A stretch of 64,000 nt of DNA from Muribaculaceae bacterium (lineage in GTDB: Bacteria; Pseudomonadota; Alphaproteobacteria; Rs-D84). The position numbers and the translations under genes were made by a program. The notes beneath the pieces are model-generated. The model saw nothing but the letters and a program-made list of their open reading frames with translations. It did not search any database and was not told the DNA's origin. This document shows positions 16,343-25,472 of the stretch, in pieces. The stretch is taken from contig JAMPEH010000001.1 in the NCBI GenBank assembly GCA_023665245.1, positions 310,001 to 374,000 of the forward strand. Direction: 5' to 3'. Within the stretch, counting starts at the first letter, position 1. Each line of letters begins with the position of its first letter.

Positions 16343-16882
16343 ATGTGGACAGCAATCGCAATAATCGCATTTATTTTATTATATTTTGTTATGGTATATA
16401 ACGGGCTGATTGCACGCCGTAATCAGGCGCGTGAGGCATGGGCAACCATTGACACCCAGTTAAAGCGTCGGTATGACCTGATTCCAAATTTGGTAGAATC
16501 TGTCAAGGGTGCCGCCGCACATGAAAAAGATACGTTGACACAGGTGACGGCTGCCCGTACGGCTGCAATGAAAGCAACAGGTCCGGATAAAGCAGATGCA
16601 GAAAATAAATTAACCCAAACATTGAAGAGCCTGTTCGCAATATCGGAAAGTTATCCGGAACTGCGTGCAAACGCAAATTTCTTGGAATTACAGCGTGAAT
16701 TGACCGATACAGAAAACAAGATTCAGGCCACACGTCAGTTTTATAATACAACTGTTATGGCACTGAATACCCAGATTGAACAATTTCCATCAAATATTGT
16801 TGCGCGTACATTCGGCATCCAACCCGAAAAGTTATTTGAAATTGATGCCGCCGAACGCACCGCGCCACAGGTAAAGTTTTAA
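16343..16882 (+). CDS. lemA: LemA family protein
   Basis: An N-terminal membrane anchor (AIAIIAFILLYFVMVYNGLI) is followed by the family core REAWATIDTQLKRRYDLIPNLVESVKGA. A long helical region leads to the terminal YNTTVMALNTQIEQFPSNI segment. The function of LemA is unclear; it is a membrane-anchored helical protein. The AAAGGAG site is 7-8 bases upstream of the ATG. Confidence 0.93.
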   Translation: MWTAIAIIAFILLYFVMVYNGLIARRNQAREAWATIDTQLKRRYDLIPNLVESVKGAAAHEKDTLTQVTAARTAAMKATGPDKADAENKLTQTLKSLFAISESYPELRANANFLELQRELTDTENKIQATRQFYNTTVMALNTQIEQFPSNIVARTFGIQPEKLFEIDAAERTAPQVKF

Positions 16883-16889
16883 TAAAAAT

Positions 16890-16916
16890 CCCTACCCAAT
16901 TGGTGGGGCCTTTTTT
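16890..16916 (+). terminator. Intrinsic terminator of the holB-lemA cluster
   Basis: CCCTACC pairs with GGTGGGG around CAATT, followed by CC and six T. Confidence 0.85.
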
Positions 16917-16944
16917 GGATTAACACGTCTTCTGTGTTTCACAC

Positions 16945-17208
16945 CTTTTGTCACTCCTGCGCAGGCAGGAGTGACAATTGTTTCTTTTGTTTTCGTCATA
17001 CCGACGAAGGTCGGTATCCATTGGGTTCTTAATCCCCCTAGCACCAGAACAATCGAGGAACCCAATGGTCCCCGGTCTCCACCGGGGTGACGACAAGAGA
17101 GATGTATTTGCCTAATATCGTAATCTGGGTATATTCTTATAATTGTCCCGTCATGCCGTCACAGGCAAAATATGCTTAACAAAAAATCTGACTTTGTCAG
17201 ATTTTTTT
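16945..17208. repeat. Dispersed intergenic repeats plus an orphan terminator
   Basis: Inverted CTCCTGCGCAGGCAGGAG and CATACCGACGAAGGTCGGTAT units, and the CTAGCACCAGAACAATCGAGGAAC module with CACCGGGGTGACGA, all recur near 21595-22165 and 34560-34675. At 17181-17208 AATCTGAC/GTCAGATT plus a T-run forms a terminator with no obvious gene upstream. No coding sequence is credible here. Confidence 0.75.
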
Positions 17209-17245
17209 ATTGCCCGCCCATCGATTTCTGACTAATATTTACGAT

Positions 17246-17427
17246 GACGACGGGTGTTCCGTTGTCGGGGTGTCGAAACCCTTATAGTGTTGCCCGGTAT
17301 ACGCTGGGCATAAAGATAAACTCCAATCATTTTGGTTGGAGGGCTTGCGAATATATTGAATAAGCAGCACTATTACACTATATAGTTTCGAACCTCCAAC
17401 CGTCTGAAATATTTTCAGCGGTTTTTT
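17246..17427 (+). promoter_or_regulatory. Structured 5' leader RNA, type A, copy 3
   Basis: Promoter TTGCCC (17210-17215), 17 bp, TAATAT (17233-17238) places the start at about 17245. P0 is GACGACGG/CCGTTGTC (17246-17266). The P1 loop TCGAAAC (17273-17279) matches GTTTCGA (17385-17391). P2 pairs TATAGTG/CACTATA. A GCCC...GGGC hairpin follows, then ACTCCAA and GGTTGGAGG, the latter also complementary to CCTCCAACC after the pseudoknot. The terminator is ACCGTCTGAAA...TTTCAGCGGT plus T6, 27 bases before the ATG at 17455. Confidence 0.88.
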
Positions 17428-17454
17428 CGTTCATTGAAAAAAAGGAGGATTGGA

Positions 17455-18012
17455 ATGAAAAGCAAAATTTTGACCAGTGCTGTTTTGATATCATTGCTGA
17501 TACCAGCCGAGGGGATGTCTGATATAATTATAGTAGGTGAAGATTATTTAATAAGCCCACTATATTATCCTGACCCGACATGTTCTCTTGGAACAACGGA
17601 TAGATTTAATTGTGTATCGGGTATGAACATCGCACAATTTTATGCTGAATCCGAAAGGGTTGGTACAAACAAGCTTTATATAAATTATAGTAAGTATGTC
17701 ACCGTCCAAGATACCACCCCGTCTGAATACGGTTGTGGGTATAGTGGTGCAGTATATGATTTATATAATTGTTCTATAGATATGTGGGTATGTCATAATG
17801 GTGATTATTGGGATGACATGACAGAAACATGCCGCCCATGCCCGCAGGCAACGAATTATACAAATGTTATATACAGTTCGTCGGAAAGGGTGGATCCAGA
17901 AGATAGTGGACCTGAAATGTGCTATATTACAACCGACGGGGGCACAGACCATACAGGTATATTTGTATATAATGGCAGCAAATCTTGTTGGTATGATGAT
18001 TCTGGCAGTTAA
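17455..18012 (+). CDS. Secreted Cys-rich protein of the leader-associated family (185 aa)
   Basis: The start at 17455 has GGAGG 7 bases upstream and begins a signal peptide (MKSKILTSAVLISLLIPAEG). The mature part is rich in Tyr, Asp and Cys. It ends with a diverged form of the family motif: MCYITTDGGTDHTGIFVYNGSKSCWYDDSGS, so the final Cys-Trp-Tyr is followed by six extra residues. No catalytic motif is seen. The preceding leader and the C-terminal motif tie it to the genes at 3946, 5362, 25677, 26574, 33786, 50796 and 52803. Confidence 0.8.
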   Translation: MKSKILTSAVLISLLIPAEGMSDIIIVGEDYLISPLYYPDPTCSLGTTDRFNCVSGMNIAQFYAESERVGTNKLYINYSKYVTVQDTTPSEYGCGYSGAVYDLYNCSIDMWVCHNGDYWDDMTETCRPCPQATNYTNVIYSSSERVDPEDSGPEMCYITTDGGTDHTGIFVYNGSKSCWYDDSGS

Positions 18013-18057
18013 TGGTATAAAATCGCTTGATTTCTAAATAAAAACAATATAAACTAT

Positions 18058-18100
18058 GCACCGCTGGATAACCAGAACTGATTAAACGGTGGTGCTTTTT
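18058..18100 (+). terminator. Probable intrinsic terminator between the Cys-rich gene and rpsD
   Basis: GCACC (18058-18062) pairs with GGTGC (18091-18095), with an inner CTGG/CCAG hairpin, followed by TTTTT. Confidence 0.6.
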
Positions 18101-18168
18101 GGTCCCATTTGTGATAAGGATTCTGTGAAACGTTCGGCACAAACAAAAACCAAAAAAAGGAATAAATT

Positions 18169-18801
18169 ATGGCAAGAGCAGGCGCAAAACGCAGCACACG
18201 CAAATTGAAAATCGGACGCAGTCTGGGCGTGAACCTGTGGGGTCAGGCAAAATCCCCATTTAACAAACGTAAATATAAACCGGGTCAGCATGGGCCAACA
18301 TCACGTGGTGGTAATTCATCTGATTACGCAAAACAGATGCGTGCAAAGCAGACACTGAAAGGCTACTATGGCAACGTCGGTGAAAAGAAATTCCGTGCAT
18401 ATTATCTGGAAGCAGACAATATGAAGGGTGACACACCTGATAACTTAATCGGTTTGCTGGAACGCCGTTTGGACGCGGTTGTATATCGCGCAAAATTGGC
18501 CCCAACCGTATTTTCTGCCCGTCAATTGGTCAGCCACGGTCACATCTATGTTAACGGCAAACGTGTTAAAATTGCATCATACCAGGTAAAACCGGGCGAT
18601 GTTATCACCGTCAGTGAAAAAGCAAAACAGATGCCATTGGTTGTATTGGCACTGGAATCTGGCGAACGTACCTGGCCTGATTACATCAGCGTAGACAGCG
18701 CGAACTTTACTGCAACATTTACCCGTGTACCGGCATTTGCAGATGTTCCATATCCTGTCCAGATGTTCCCAGAACTGGTCGTCGAATTCTATTCTCGTTA
18801 A
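18169..18801 (+). CDS. rpsD: 30S ribosomal protein S4
   Basis: This primary 16S rRNA-binding protein is 210 residues long, usual for the family. The N-terminus ([21 protein letters not shown]) is of the zinc-free type. The S4 RNA-binding domain ([37 protein letters not shown]) is at about residues 95-135. AAAAAAAGGA precedes the ATG. It stands alone, away from the alpha operon. Confidence 0.97.
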   Translation: MARAGAKRSTRKLKIGRSLGVNLWGQAKSPFNKRKYKPGQHGPTSRGGNSSDYAKQMRAKQTLKGYYGNVGEKKFRAYYLEADNMKGDTPDNLIGLLERRLDAVVYRAKLAPTVFSARQLVSHGHIYVNGKRVKIASYQVKPGDVITVSEKAKQMPLVVLALESGERTWPDYISVDSANFTATFTRVPAFADVPYPVQMFPELVVEFYSR

Positions 18802-18822
18802 TCATAACGAAAATACGACAAA

Positions 18823-18847
18823 AATCCGCCAGTTCGGCGGATTTTTA
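18823..18847 (+). terminator. Intrinsic terminator of rpsD
   Basis: AATCCGCC pairs with GGCGGATT around AGTTC, followed by a T-run. Confidence 0.88.
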
Positions 18848-18908
18848 TTTTTGCACTTTATTTTTTTATGTTGACGTCTTATCATTATGACCAAAGGAAA
18901 GAGTAATT

Positions 18909-19901
18909 ATGTCAAACGATATTATTTTAACAGGTATTAAGCCAACCGGAACCCCACACCTGGGCAACTATGTCGGCGCATTAAAGCCATTGATTGAAAT
19001 GGCCAAGACAAATAAAACATTTATGTTTATTGCGGATTTGCACGCATTAAATATAATTCATGACCCAAAATTAATACGCCAGCATACGTATGAAATCGCC
19101 GCAATGCTGGTTGCATTGGGATTGGATTTACGGAACGCGGTTTTATTCCGCCAATCTGATATTACACAGGTTTATCAGTTATCAAATCTGTTAATGAACG
19201 TGACGCCCAAGGGGTTGATGAACCGTGCCCACTCGTACAAAGCGGCAATGGACAGAAACGCTGCGGCCGGTCTGGATGTGGATTCTGGTGTTAATATGGG
19301 ACTGTACACGTATCCGATTTTAATGGCGGCGGACATTTTATTGTATAATACTGACAAAGTTCCAGTCGGTGCCGACCAGAAACAGCATGTTGAATTTGCG
19401 CGTGATATTGCCGGATACTTTAATAATATCTATGGCAAAACGTTTAAACTGCCAGAACCTGTTATCGGCGAAACAACTGGTATAATACCGGGACTTGACG
19501 GTCGGAAAATGAGCAAATCTTACGACAACATCATCCCATTGTTCGCGCCATCTAATGAATTGAAAAAGAAAATTATGCGTATCATCACGGATTCAAAAAC
19601 ACCAGATGAACCAAAAGATCCCGAAACATCAACAATATTCCAATTATACCAGAATTTTGCGACGGACGCGGAAATCGCAGATTTGCGGGACAAGTTTGTC
19701 TCTGGTGGCATGGGATATGGCACGGCCAAGACGATTTTGTTCGAAAAAATTGATTCTGTTTTGGGCGACGCACGCCGTGAATATGAACGCCTGATGGCAA
19801 ACCCTGCGGAATTGGATGCGATATTGGCCGACGGTGCCACGCGGGCCCGTGTCGTCGCCGCCGATGTATTTGCGCGTGTAAAACATGCAATGCTGGGATA
19901 A
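18909..19901 (+). CDS. trpS: Tryptophanyl-tRNA synthetase
   Basis: This class I enzyme charges tRNA-Trp. The HIGH-type motif reads PHLGNYVGAL with a preceding TGIKPTGT, typical of TrpRS. The KMSKS motif is intact (GRKMSKSYDN near residue 200). Length 330 aa is normal. AAAGGAAAGAG precedes the ATG. It is followed 22 bases later by a SIMPL-domain gene. Confidence 0.96.
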   Translation: MSNDIILTGIKPTGTPHLGNYVGALKPLIEMAKTNKTFMFIADLHALNIIHDPKLIRQHTYEIAAMLVALGLDLRNAVLFRQSDITQVYQLSNLLMNVTPKGLMNRAHSYKAAMDRNAAAGLDVDSGVNMGLYTYPILMAADILLYNTDKVPVGADQKQHVEFARDIAGYFNNIYGKTFKLPEPVIGETTGIIPGLDGRKMSKSYDNIIPLFAPSNELKKKIMRIITDSKTPDEPKDPETSTIFQLYQNFATDAEIADLRDKFVSGGMGYGTAKTILFEKIDSVLGDARREYERLMANPAELDAILADGATRARVVAADVFARVKHAMLG

Positions 19902-19923
19902 ATCAACAAAAAGGAGAGAACTC

Positions 19924-20664
19924 ATGAAAAAATCATTATTAATGGCCGGTGGTGTTGCACTGGTATTTTGCTTAATCGTTTGGGCGTTTGGCGCGTTCCA
20001 TCATGATAACACGCCGCGCACAATTGCCGTGTCTGGTGAATGCTTGACAACGGCACCAAAGGACAGAACGGCAATTACACTGCGCGTGACAACATTGGAT
20101 AAATCCGCCGCCACATCTATGAAACAGGCAACCACGCAAATTGCCGCGATAACGGAATACCTGAAAACGCAAGACGTACAAATGCAGACGACCGAGTTCA
20201 ATTCTTATGAAAAGACAGAATGGAATCGTACATTACAGAAATCTGAAACATTGGGAATTGAAACAACAATCGCTGTCGAAGTGTCCAGCGACAACATGGA
20301 AAAAATAGAACAGATTTTATCACGTTTCGCAGGCGTCCAAAATGTGTTCACAGAAAATTTACGTATGTATACCAGCAGCCAGGCCATGAAACCAATCTTG
20401 GAAGATTGTCTTTCATCAGCGGTAAAAAATGCCCAAGAACGTGCAAATGCATTGGCGGCGGGTACCGGCAATCGTGCAGGTAAAATGTTGGCGGTATCAT
20501 ATGGTGCGTCCAACAATGCACCGCAACCGTATCCAACAAACTTTCTGCGTACATCTGCCAAAATGGCAATGACCGAAGGTGCCATGGATTCAGTCGCCGG
20601 CAGTATCGTATCCAAAGATACCGAAGTATCCGTCACTGTATCTGCCGTATTTGAAATAAAATAA
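19924..20664 (+). CDS. SIMPL (DUF541) domain protein with N-terminal membrane anchor (246 aa)
   Basis: The start at 19924 has AAGGAGAG upstream. MKKSLLMAGGVALVFCLIVWAFGAF is a signal anchor, followed by RTIAVSGECLTTAPKDRTAITLRV, the characteristic beginning of SIMPL domains. C-terminal VSVTVSAVFEIK is the usual last strand. These proteins are periplasmic or outer-membrane associated and of unclear function. The next gene starts 3 bases after its stop. Confidence 0.85.
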   Translation: MKKSLLMAGGVALVFCLIVWAFGAFHHDNTPRTIAVSGECLTTAPKDRTAITLRVTTLDKSAATSMKQATTQIAAITEYLKTQDVQMQTTEFNSYEKTEWNRTLQKSETLGIETTIAVEVSSDNMEKIEQILSRFAGVQNVFTENLRMYTSSQAMKPILEDCLSSAVKNAQERANALAAGTGNRAGKMLAVSYGASNNAPQPYPTNFLRTSAKMAMTEGAMDSVAGSIVSKDTEVSVTVSAVFEIK

Positions 20665-20667
20665 AGT

Positions 20668-21585
20668 ATGAACCAAATAATCGTCGATTTTATAGACTAC
20701 CTGACCGATGTGCGCAATTATTCCACACATACATCCGGTGCCTATGAAATCGACATCCGTGATTTTATCGCGTTTTTATCTGAATATCGTGCCATAGACG
20801 TATGTATCACGGACATGGCCGCGGTTGATACAACGACGTTTCGTGCATGGCTGGCGGCGCGGGCCCGGCGTGGATTGACAGCAAAATCAACCGCACGCGC
20901 GTTATCGTCATTGCGTGGTTTTTATCGATTCTTGGCCAAGAAGTATAATATCAAAAACGATGCAATCGGATTAATATCCGCACCGAAAATCCCGCGCAAA
21001 TTATCCAAGGCAATCGATGCATCGGATGTTGCAAACATGCATGACGCGATATGTGAAACAGAAAGTGATGTCCCATGGATTGCCGCGCGTGATTGGGCGC
21101 TGGTGGTGCTGATATACGGTTGTGGCCTGCGAATATCCGAGGCATTATCACTGCATCACGCCGATATTGCACATCATCCCGACACATTACGCATCGTGGG
21201 CAAGGGCAACAAGGAACGCATAATACCTGTCTTGGCCGCGGTATGGGATGAAATGGATAAATATACATCTATCCAGCCATTTGACAATGCACCGGATTCA
21301 CCGGTATTCCGCAGTGTCCGTGGCCTGCCAATGTCGCCGCGTATGGCACAAAAAGTTATTGAACATCTGCGTAATTATTTGCAATTACCAGATTACGTCA
21401 CACCACACGCATTGCGTCATACATTTGCAACAGCATTGCTGGCGGGTGGGGCGGATTTGCGTTCACTGCAAGAATTACTGGGGCATGCATCATTATCCAC
21501 AACCCAGTTATATACCCGTGTAAATATGGCGGATATTATGTCCGTATATGAAAACGCCCACCCAATGGGACATACATCTGATTAA
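20668..21585 (+). CDS. Tyrosine recombinase of the XerC/XerD type
   Basis: An N-terminal SAM-like core-binding domain (about residues 1-90) precedes the catalytic domain. The catalytic set is complete: Arg in CGLRISEAL, Lys in GKGNKER, His-x-x-Arg in PHALRHTFAT, His in LLGHASLSTT and nucleophile Tyr in QLYTRV. Length 305 aa fits XerC/XerD, which resolve chromosome dimers at dif. I cannot decide between XerC and XerD. No dif-like site was identified nearby. Confidence 0.92.
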   Translation: MNQIIVDFIDYLTDVRNYSTHTSGAYEIDIRDFIAFLSEYRAIDVCITDMAAVDTTTFRAWLAARARRGLTAKSTARALSSLRGFYRFLAKKYNIKNDAIGLISAPKIPRKLSKAIDASDVANMHDAICETESDVPWIAARDWALVVLIYGCGLRISEALSLHHADIAHHPDTLRIVGKGNKERIIPVLAAVWDEMDKYTSIQPFDNAPDSPVFRSVRGLPMSPRMAQKVIEHLRNYLQLPDYVTPHALRHTFATALLAGGADLRSLQELLGHASLSTTQLYTRVNMADIMSVYENAHPMGHTSD

Positions 21586-21589
21586 TTGC

Positions 21590-22260
21590 CGACGCCCACA
21601 CACGCCGTCATGCCGGTGCTTGACACACCGAGAGCCAGATTAATAGACCCACTCCTGCGCAGGCAGGAGTGGGTCTATTAAGTATAATTAAAATCTTGCC
21701 GTCACCCCGACGAAGGTCGGGGACCACTGCATTCCGCGATCCTCCAGGTGCGAGAACTTTACAGAATTCAATGGATGCCGTCCTGCGACGGTGTGACGGG
21801 GGGTATGTCATCCCGGTGCCTGACACCGGGATCCAGGTAATATATGTTGCGTGCAACGCACGCACTCTTTATTAACCTAGGTTCCGCGGTCAAGCCGCGG
21901 AATGACAGCATAACAATCGAACTGGCCTGCGACGGGATATGTAAAGTATAGCGATAAAAATTAAGCATTCGTCACCCCGTTGAAGAACGGGGGCCATTGT
22001 GTGCCTCGGTTCTCCTAGTGCTAGGGGAATACAGAACTCAATGGATACCGACCTTCGTCGGTATGACAGTGTAGGAGCAGGTGTCATCCCGTGGCTCGAC
22101 CACGGGATCCAGGTTAATAGTCCCATTCCTGCCTACGCAGGAGTGACAAGTGTTTTTCTTGTCCCGTCACTCCGACACTGAATTTGAAAGAAATTGATAA
22201 TTGTTTTACAAAGAACGGGGGCTAGTGCCCCACAGGAATTCATTGTTCTTTGTTTATTAA
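21590..22260. repeat. Large block of dispersed intergenic repeats (about 670 bp)
   Basis: Many palindromic modules occur in a row: GTCATGCCGGTGCTTGACAC, CTCCTGCGCAGGCAGGAG, CACCCCGACGAAGGTCGGGG, GATGCCGTCCTGCGACGGTG, CATCCCGGTGCCTGACACCGGGATC, CCGCGGTCAAGCCGCGGAATGAC, CCCCGTTGAAGAACGGGG, CTAGTGCTAGG, TACCGACCTTCGTCGGTATGAC and CATCCCGTGGCTCGACCACGGGATCC. The same units recur in at least six other intergenic regions. No gene or RNA was recognised. Confidence 0.85.
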
Positions 22261-22261
22261 A

Positions 22262-22290
22262 AAATCCCGTCCAATCGGGCGGGAATTTGT
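22262..22290 (-). terminator. Intrinsic terminator of the small membrane protein gene
   Basis: On the minus strand TCCCGcCC-GATT-GGaCGGGA (one mismatch) is followed by TTTTTT. Confidence 0.75.
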
Positions 22291-22292
22291 TC

Positions 22293-22604
22293 TTAAAATT
22301 CTGCTAATTTGACCTGGCCGGGATTATTTTCAGACGGCATCTTTTTAAATATATACCACATTGCGCCGGCAAATACGGCCGCCGATGCAACTGATATCAT
22401 GACAATTGTACCAGTATTGCTGTGCTTTTTTGCACTGCGTTCGCTGGTGTTTGCTTCGGGACATGCGCTTGGATTATTCAGACAATAGTCGGCATTATTT
22501 GGGCCTATCCATTGTTCAGCACCGCCATCGGGCCGGCCTGTTGCGGCAAATGTTGATGTGACCAAAATCGATGAAACGCACAGTGCGGCAATAATCTTTT
22601 TCAT
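22293..22604 (-). CDS. Small exported or membrane protein (103 aa)
   Basis: A signal peptide (MKKIIAALCVSSILVTSTFA) and a C-terminal membrane span (IVMISVASAAVFAGAMWYIF, about residues 66-86) suggest an inner-membrane protein with a short periplasmic segment holding two Cys (DYCLNNPSACPE). AAAGGA lies upstream of the start. No family recognised. Confidence 0.65.
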   Translation of the reverse strand: MKKIIAALCVSSILVTSTFAATGRPDGGAEQWIGPNNADYCLNNPSACPEANTSERSAKKHSNTGTIVMISVASAAVFAGAMWYIFKKMPSENNPGQVKLAEF

Positions 22605-22692
22605 TGTCTTGTTCCTTTATCCTTTATATTTTTTACAATAGCACGTACAGGTATCTCAGGGCAAGTATATTTTAAGCGGTATTGTCCCAAAA

Positions 22693-22715
22693 TGAAAATC
22701 CCCCATTTGGGGGAC
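22693..22715 (-). terminator. Intrinsic terminator of rnj
   Basis: TCCCCC-AAAT-GGGGGA is followed by TTTTC on the minus strand. Confidence 0.85.
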
Positions 22716-22719
22716 TGTT

Positions 22720-24573
22720 TTATTTCTGGACAAAGTGCACACTGTATTGCGGCTTTTTATCCGCCCCCAGTGATGCGCGTACAACTTTGTTTGACGCAAC
22801 CTGTACGGCACGAACCAAATTATCACGGTCTTTGCGTTCGGATTTGGTCAGGTTGTCAATCGCCTTGACGATTTCAATCTGAATCTGGCGCTTCATAAAT
22901 CCGGTGTCATCGGTTTCAAAGATACCGGCACTGGAAACCTCTGGCGTGCCTTTCAAGAATCCGCGTTTGTCGACTGGCAATGTGACGAATACCGCCCCAT
23001 TAGTCGCGATTTTACGGCGGTTTTTATAAACCTGGTCGTTGGCACTGCGTTCGGTTTCGCCTTCCATAACGACAAAGCCTGTTTCGATTGTTTCGCATAC
23101 ATATGGTTCTGCACCGTCGGCCAACGCAATCATTTCACCATTGTGCACAACCATCATGAATTTTGCGCCACCGCGTTCCATCGCCATTTTACCGTTTAAC
23201 ATTTCGTTGATGTAATCGCCATGCATTGGAACAGATACCTGGGGATGAACCAAGTCATAGAATCGTTCCAGTTCTGGGCGCCCCGCGTGACCACTGGCGT
23301 GCAGATGGTCGGTGTCAAATATCGTATGTGTTTTAATACCCATGCGTGCCAGTTTGTTATACAGATACGAAACATCCTGTTCGCGGCCCGGAATAATAAT
23401 AGAACTGAACAAAATTGTATCTGTTGGCATTAATTTCATTTCTTTCACATGCCCACGGCACAAACGGGTCAGCATTGCAAATTGTTCACCCTGGGAACCT
23501 GTCAAGAATATCGCTTGCTTTTCCGCAGGCAGGTCGCGAATTTCACTGTGCAGATACACATCATCGCGGTTCAGGTATCCCATTTCCATACCCATTTCGC
23601 GGAATTCTGGCAGTCCGACATATGGCACCGGATTCGGATTACTGCGTTCCTTGATTGCGGCAACACGGCCCGCGGCATGTGCAGCCTCGGCAAACATTTT
23701 CATACGCGCAATTGAACGTGAATATCCCGTCACAATAACGCGACCCGGGGCGTTTTTCATTAATTCTGTAAATGTATCGCGAACCTGAACCTCGGTCGTT
23801 TGCTTTTCCTGGCGTGATGCAGATGTTGAATCGCACATACACGCCAATAATTTCGGATCAGAACCAATTTCACGCAGACGTGCAAAATCAGTCGGAATTT
23901 CAACCGGATTATCATCGTTAAATGTCCAGTCGCCGGTGTGTAATACCTTGCCGGCACCTGTTTTGATGATTAACATTTGTGCCTCTGGTATCGAGTGTGT
24001 GACGTGGAACGTTTCAACCGTGAACGGGTTCAAATCCAGTGTTGCACCATTATGGTCAAATTCAATAATATCTTTCTTTGGGTTGAAATCCAGTTCAATG
24101 CCTGCAAATGTCTGACGCAGAATTTCCGCCGGGAAACGTGTACAGTAAATTGGCTTTCTGAACTTTGGCCATATATATTTCAACGCGCCAATATGGTCTT
24201 CGTGGCCGTGGGTAATAACAAATCCGACAACGTCTTTCTTGCGCTTTTCCAGCCATGTCGTGTCACAGTATTGAACGTCGCCTGCGCCAATTTCTTCTTC
24301 CAGAAATCCCATACCGCAATCCACGACCAGATATTTGCCCTTGTATTTATAAATATACATGTTTTGGCCGACGTGTTCCAGACCGCCCAGCGCCATAAAG
24401 TACAATTTTTCATCGTTTTTATCACTTTCATGTGCGGGTTTGTCGGCGATTTTGGCGGGCGCCTTGGGTGTATTATCACGTTTACGCGGGGCGCGTTGTG
24501 ATTGTGGGGCCGCCGCCTGCTTTTTTTCTGCGGCACGTTTTTCGTCTGCCGCATGATCATGTAATCTTACCAT
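22720..24573 (-). CDS. rnj: Ribonuclease J
   Basis: This metallo-beta-lactamase/beta-CASP RNase has exo- and endonuclease activity. The metal site HGHEDHIGAL is near residue 140. LHTGDWTFNDDNP (about 210) and the beta-CASP segment with HASGHAGRPELERF (about 425) follow. The first 55 residues are an extra Ala/Lys/Arg-rich tail (AAEKKQAAAPQSQRAPRKR) not needed for catalysis, perhaps for RNA or partner binding. RNase J is the main 5'-3' RNase in many alphaproteobacteria. Its own mRNA leader is long and structured (24590-24800). Confidence 0.93.
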   Translation of the reverse strand: MVRLHDHAADEKRAAEKKQAAAPQSQRAPRKRDNTPKAPAKIADKPAHESDKNDEKLYFMALGGLEHVGQNMYIYKYKGKYLVVDCGMGFLEEEIGAGDVQYCDTTWLEKRKKDVVGFVITHGHEDHIGALKYIWPKFRKPIYCTRFPAEILRQTFAGIELDFNPKKDIIEFDHNGATLDLNPFTVETFHVTHSIPEAQMLIIKTGAGKVLHTGDWTFNDDNPVEIPTDFARLREIGSDPKLLACMCDSTSASRQEKQTTEVQVRDTFTELMKNAPGRVIVTGYSRSIARMKMFAEAAHAAGRVAAIKERSNPNPVPYVGLPEFREMGMEMGYLNRDDVYLHSEIRDLPAEKQAIFLTGSQGEQFAMLTRLCRGHVKEMKLMPTDTILFSSIIIPGREQDVSYLYNKLARMGIKTHTIFDTDHLHASGHAGRPELERFYDLVHPQVSVPMHGDYINEMLNGKMAMERGGAKFMMVVHNGEMIALADGAEPYVCETIETGFVVMEGETERSANDQVYKNRRKIATNGAVFVTLPVDKRGFLKGTPEVSSAGIFETDDTGFMKRQIQIEIVKAIDNLTKSERKDRDNLVRAVQVASNKVVRASLGADKKPQYSVHFVQK

Positions 24574-24589
24574 CTATATATCCTTTTGT

Positions 24590-24813
24590 TTTAGTTATCG
24601 TTATGATGACGTCACAAAATCCATTGCCAATAAAGAAAAAGCCTTTATTTGTAGTGAATCTGTGACATCACCGGCATTTGTCCCCGTTTGGTTTATAGTT
24701 CTAATAAATTCATCAGGGGGCGCATTCCAAACACGAAAATGTGCTGTGGAATAATTCTCTCGGATTCTAATAATACTAAATTTTTTGCCCAAGGCAAGCA
24801 AATTAACACAAAA
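24590..24813 (-). promoter_or_regulatory. Long structured region upstream of rnj
   Basis: Two hairpins precede the gene. ATTCCA (24724-24729) pairs with TGGAAT (24747-24752), with a GTG/CAC extension. A long arm pairs TGATG...TCACA (24604-24616) with TGTGACATCA (24661-24670), closing over AATAAAG/CTTTATT (24629-24649). A TATTAT box near 24770 on the minus strand could be the -10, giving a leader of about 190 nt. Structured leaders of RNase genes are often sites of autoregulation; here that is inference. Confidence 0.45.
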
Positions 24814-24834
24814 GAAACCGCCCATACGGGCGGT
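24811..24834 (-). terminator. Intrinsic terminator of the EF-hand gene
   Basis: ACCGCCC-GTAT-GGGCGGT followed by TTCTTTT on the minus strand. Confidence 0.8.
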
Positions 24835-24855
24835 ACATAAATATCATATGTTTTT

Positions 24856-25359
24856 TTATTCTGCGACGTCAACCTGCATTTCGCGTACTTCGCGACGCAT
24901 CTGTTGTTTTACCGCGCGGAATTCTTCGCGGGTGATGCATCCGTCTTGGTTGATGTCCATCGCCGGCAGGGCCTCTATCAATTTTGGACATTTTACAGAT
25001 TCTTCAATCATGCATCCATTTGGTGCAAATTCAATACGCGGACCGCGTGGGCCACGATGACCAGCCAATTGCGAGCCTGCAACAAATCCAATTGCCAACA
25101 AAATCAACGCAATGATTAATTTTTTAATAATGCGTGCAAATTTGCGACCGCTGCATTTGCATGCGCTGACGCATTGACAATTTGGTCCACAATGACATTC
25201 GTGTGCGGCCGGTGCAACCATTGCTGTGGCCTTTGGCGCCTTGGTGGCGGCTGGCTTGGTTGATGTTTTTACAACTTTCTTAGTCGCGGCTTTCTTTGCC
25301 ACAGGCTTTTTAACTGTGGTTGTTTTAACAGTTGCTTTTTTAGTTGTTTTTGTTGGCAT
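24856..25359 (-). CDS. Membrane protein with histone-like basic N-terminus, Cys cluster and EF-hand (167 aa)
   Basis: Residues 1-50 are Lys/Ala/Thr-rich (KKPVAKKAATKKVVKTSTK), like histone H1 tails. A Cys/His cluster follows (HECHCGPNCQCVSACKCSG, about 53-71). A membrane span (LIIALILLAIGFVAGSQLAG) is near 80-105. The outer part has one canonical EF-hand loop, DINQDGCITREEF, preceded by a CMIEESVKCPKL segment. The topology suggests a basic cytoplasmic tail that could touch DNA or RNA and a periplasmic calcium-binding end. No known family. Confidence 0.65.
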   Translation of the reverse strand: MPTKTTKKATVKTTTVKKPVAKKAATKKVVKTSTKPAATKAPKATAMVAPAAHECHCGPNCQCVSACKCSGRKFARIIKKLIIALILLAIGFVAGSQLAGHRGPRGPRIEFAPNGCMIEESVKCPKLIEALPAMDINQDGCITREEFRAVKQQMRREVREMQVDVAE

Positions 25360-25472
25360 AATCCTTCCTTTATTATGTTTGCACTATGATTTTATTCAAT
25401 ATTGTTTTTTAAGTAAAGTGAAAAAATTAAAATCCTTGCGTTTTATCCATTGGTTGAATTATCATTGATGTG

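Noticed and set aside
17246..17427. Leader copies considered as integron attC sites or mobile cassettes
   Set aside because: Copies sit at promoters upstream of genes, not at 3' ends, and lie singly with proper -35/-10 boxes. Loop sequences covary across more than 100 bases, which fits RNA structure rather than a recombination site. No integrase lies nearby except an ordinary Xer-type gene.
20668..21585. Xer-type recombinase as evidence of a phage or integrative element
   Set aside because: Length and motifs fit chromosomal XerC/XerD, it is coupled to a SIMPL gene behind trpS, and no phage genes or att repeats are seen.
21600..22200. CRISPR array in the repeat-rich gap
   Set aside because: Repeats are palindromic, of different types and irregularly spaced, with no constant repeat/spacer period and no cas genes.
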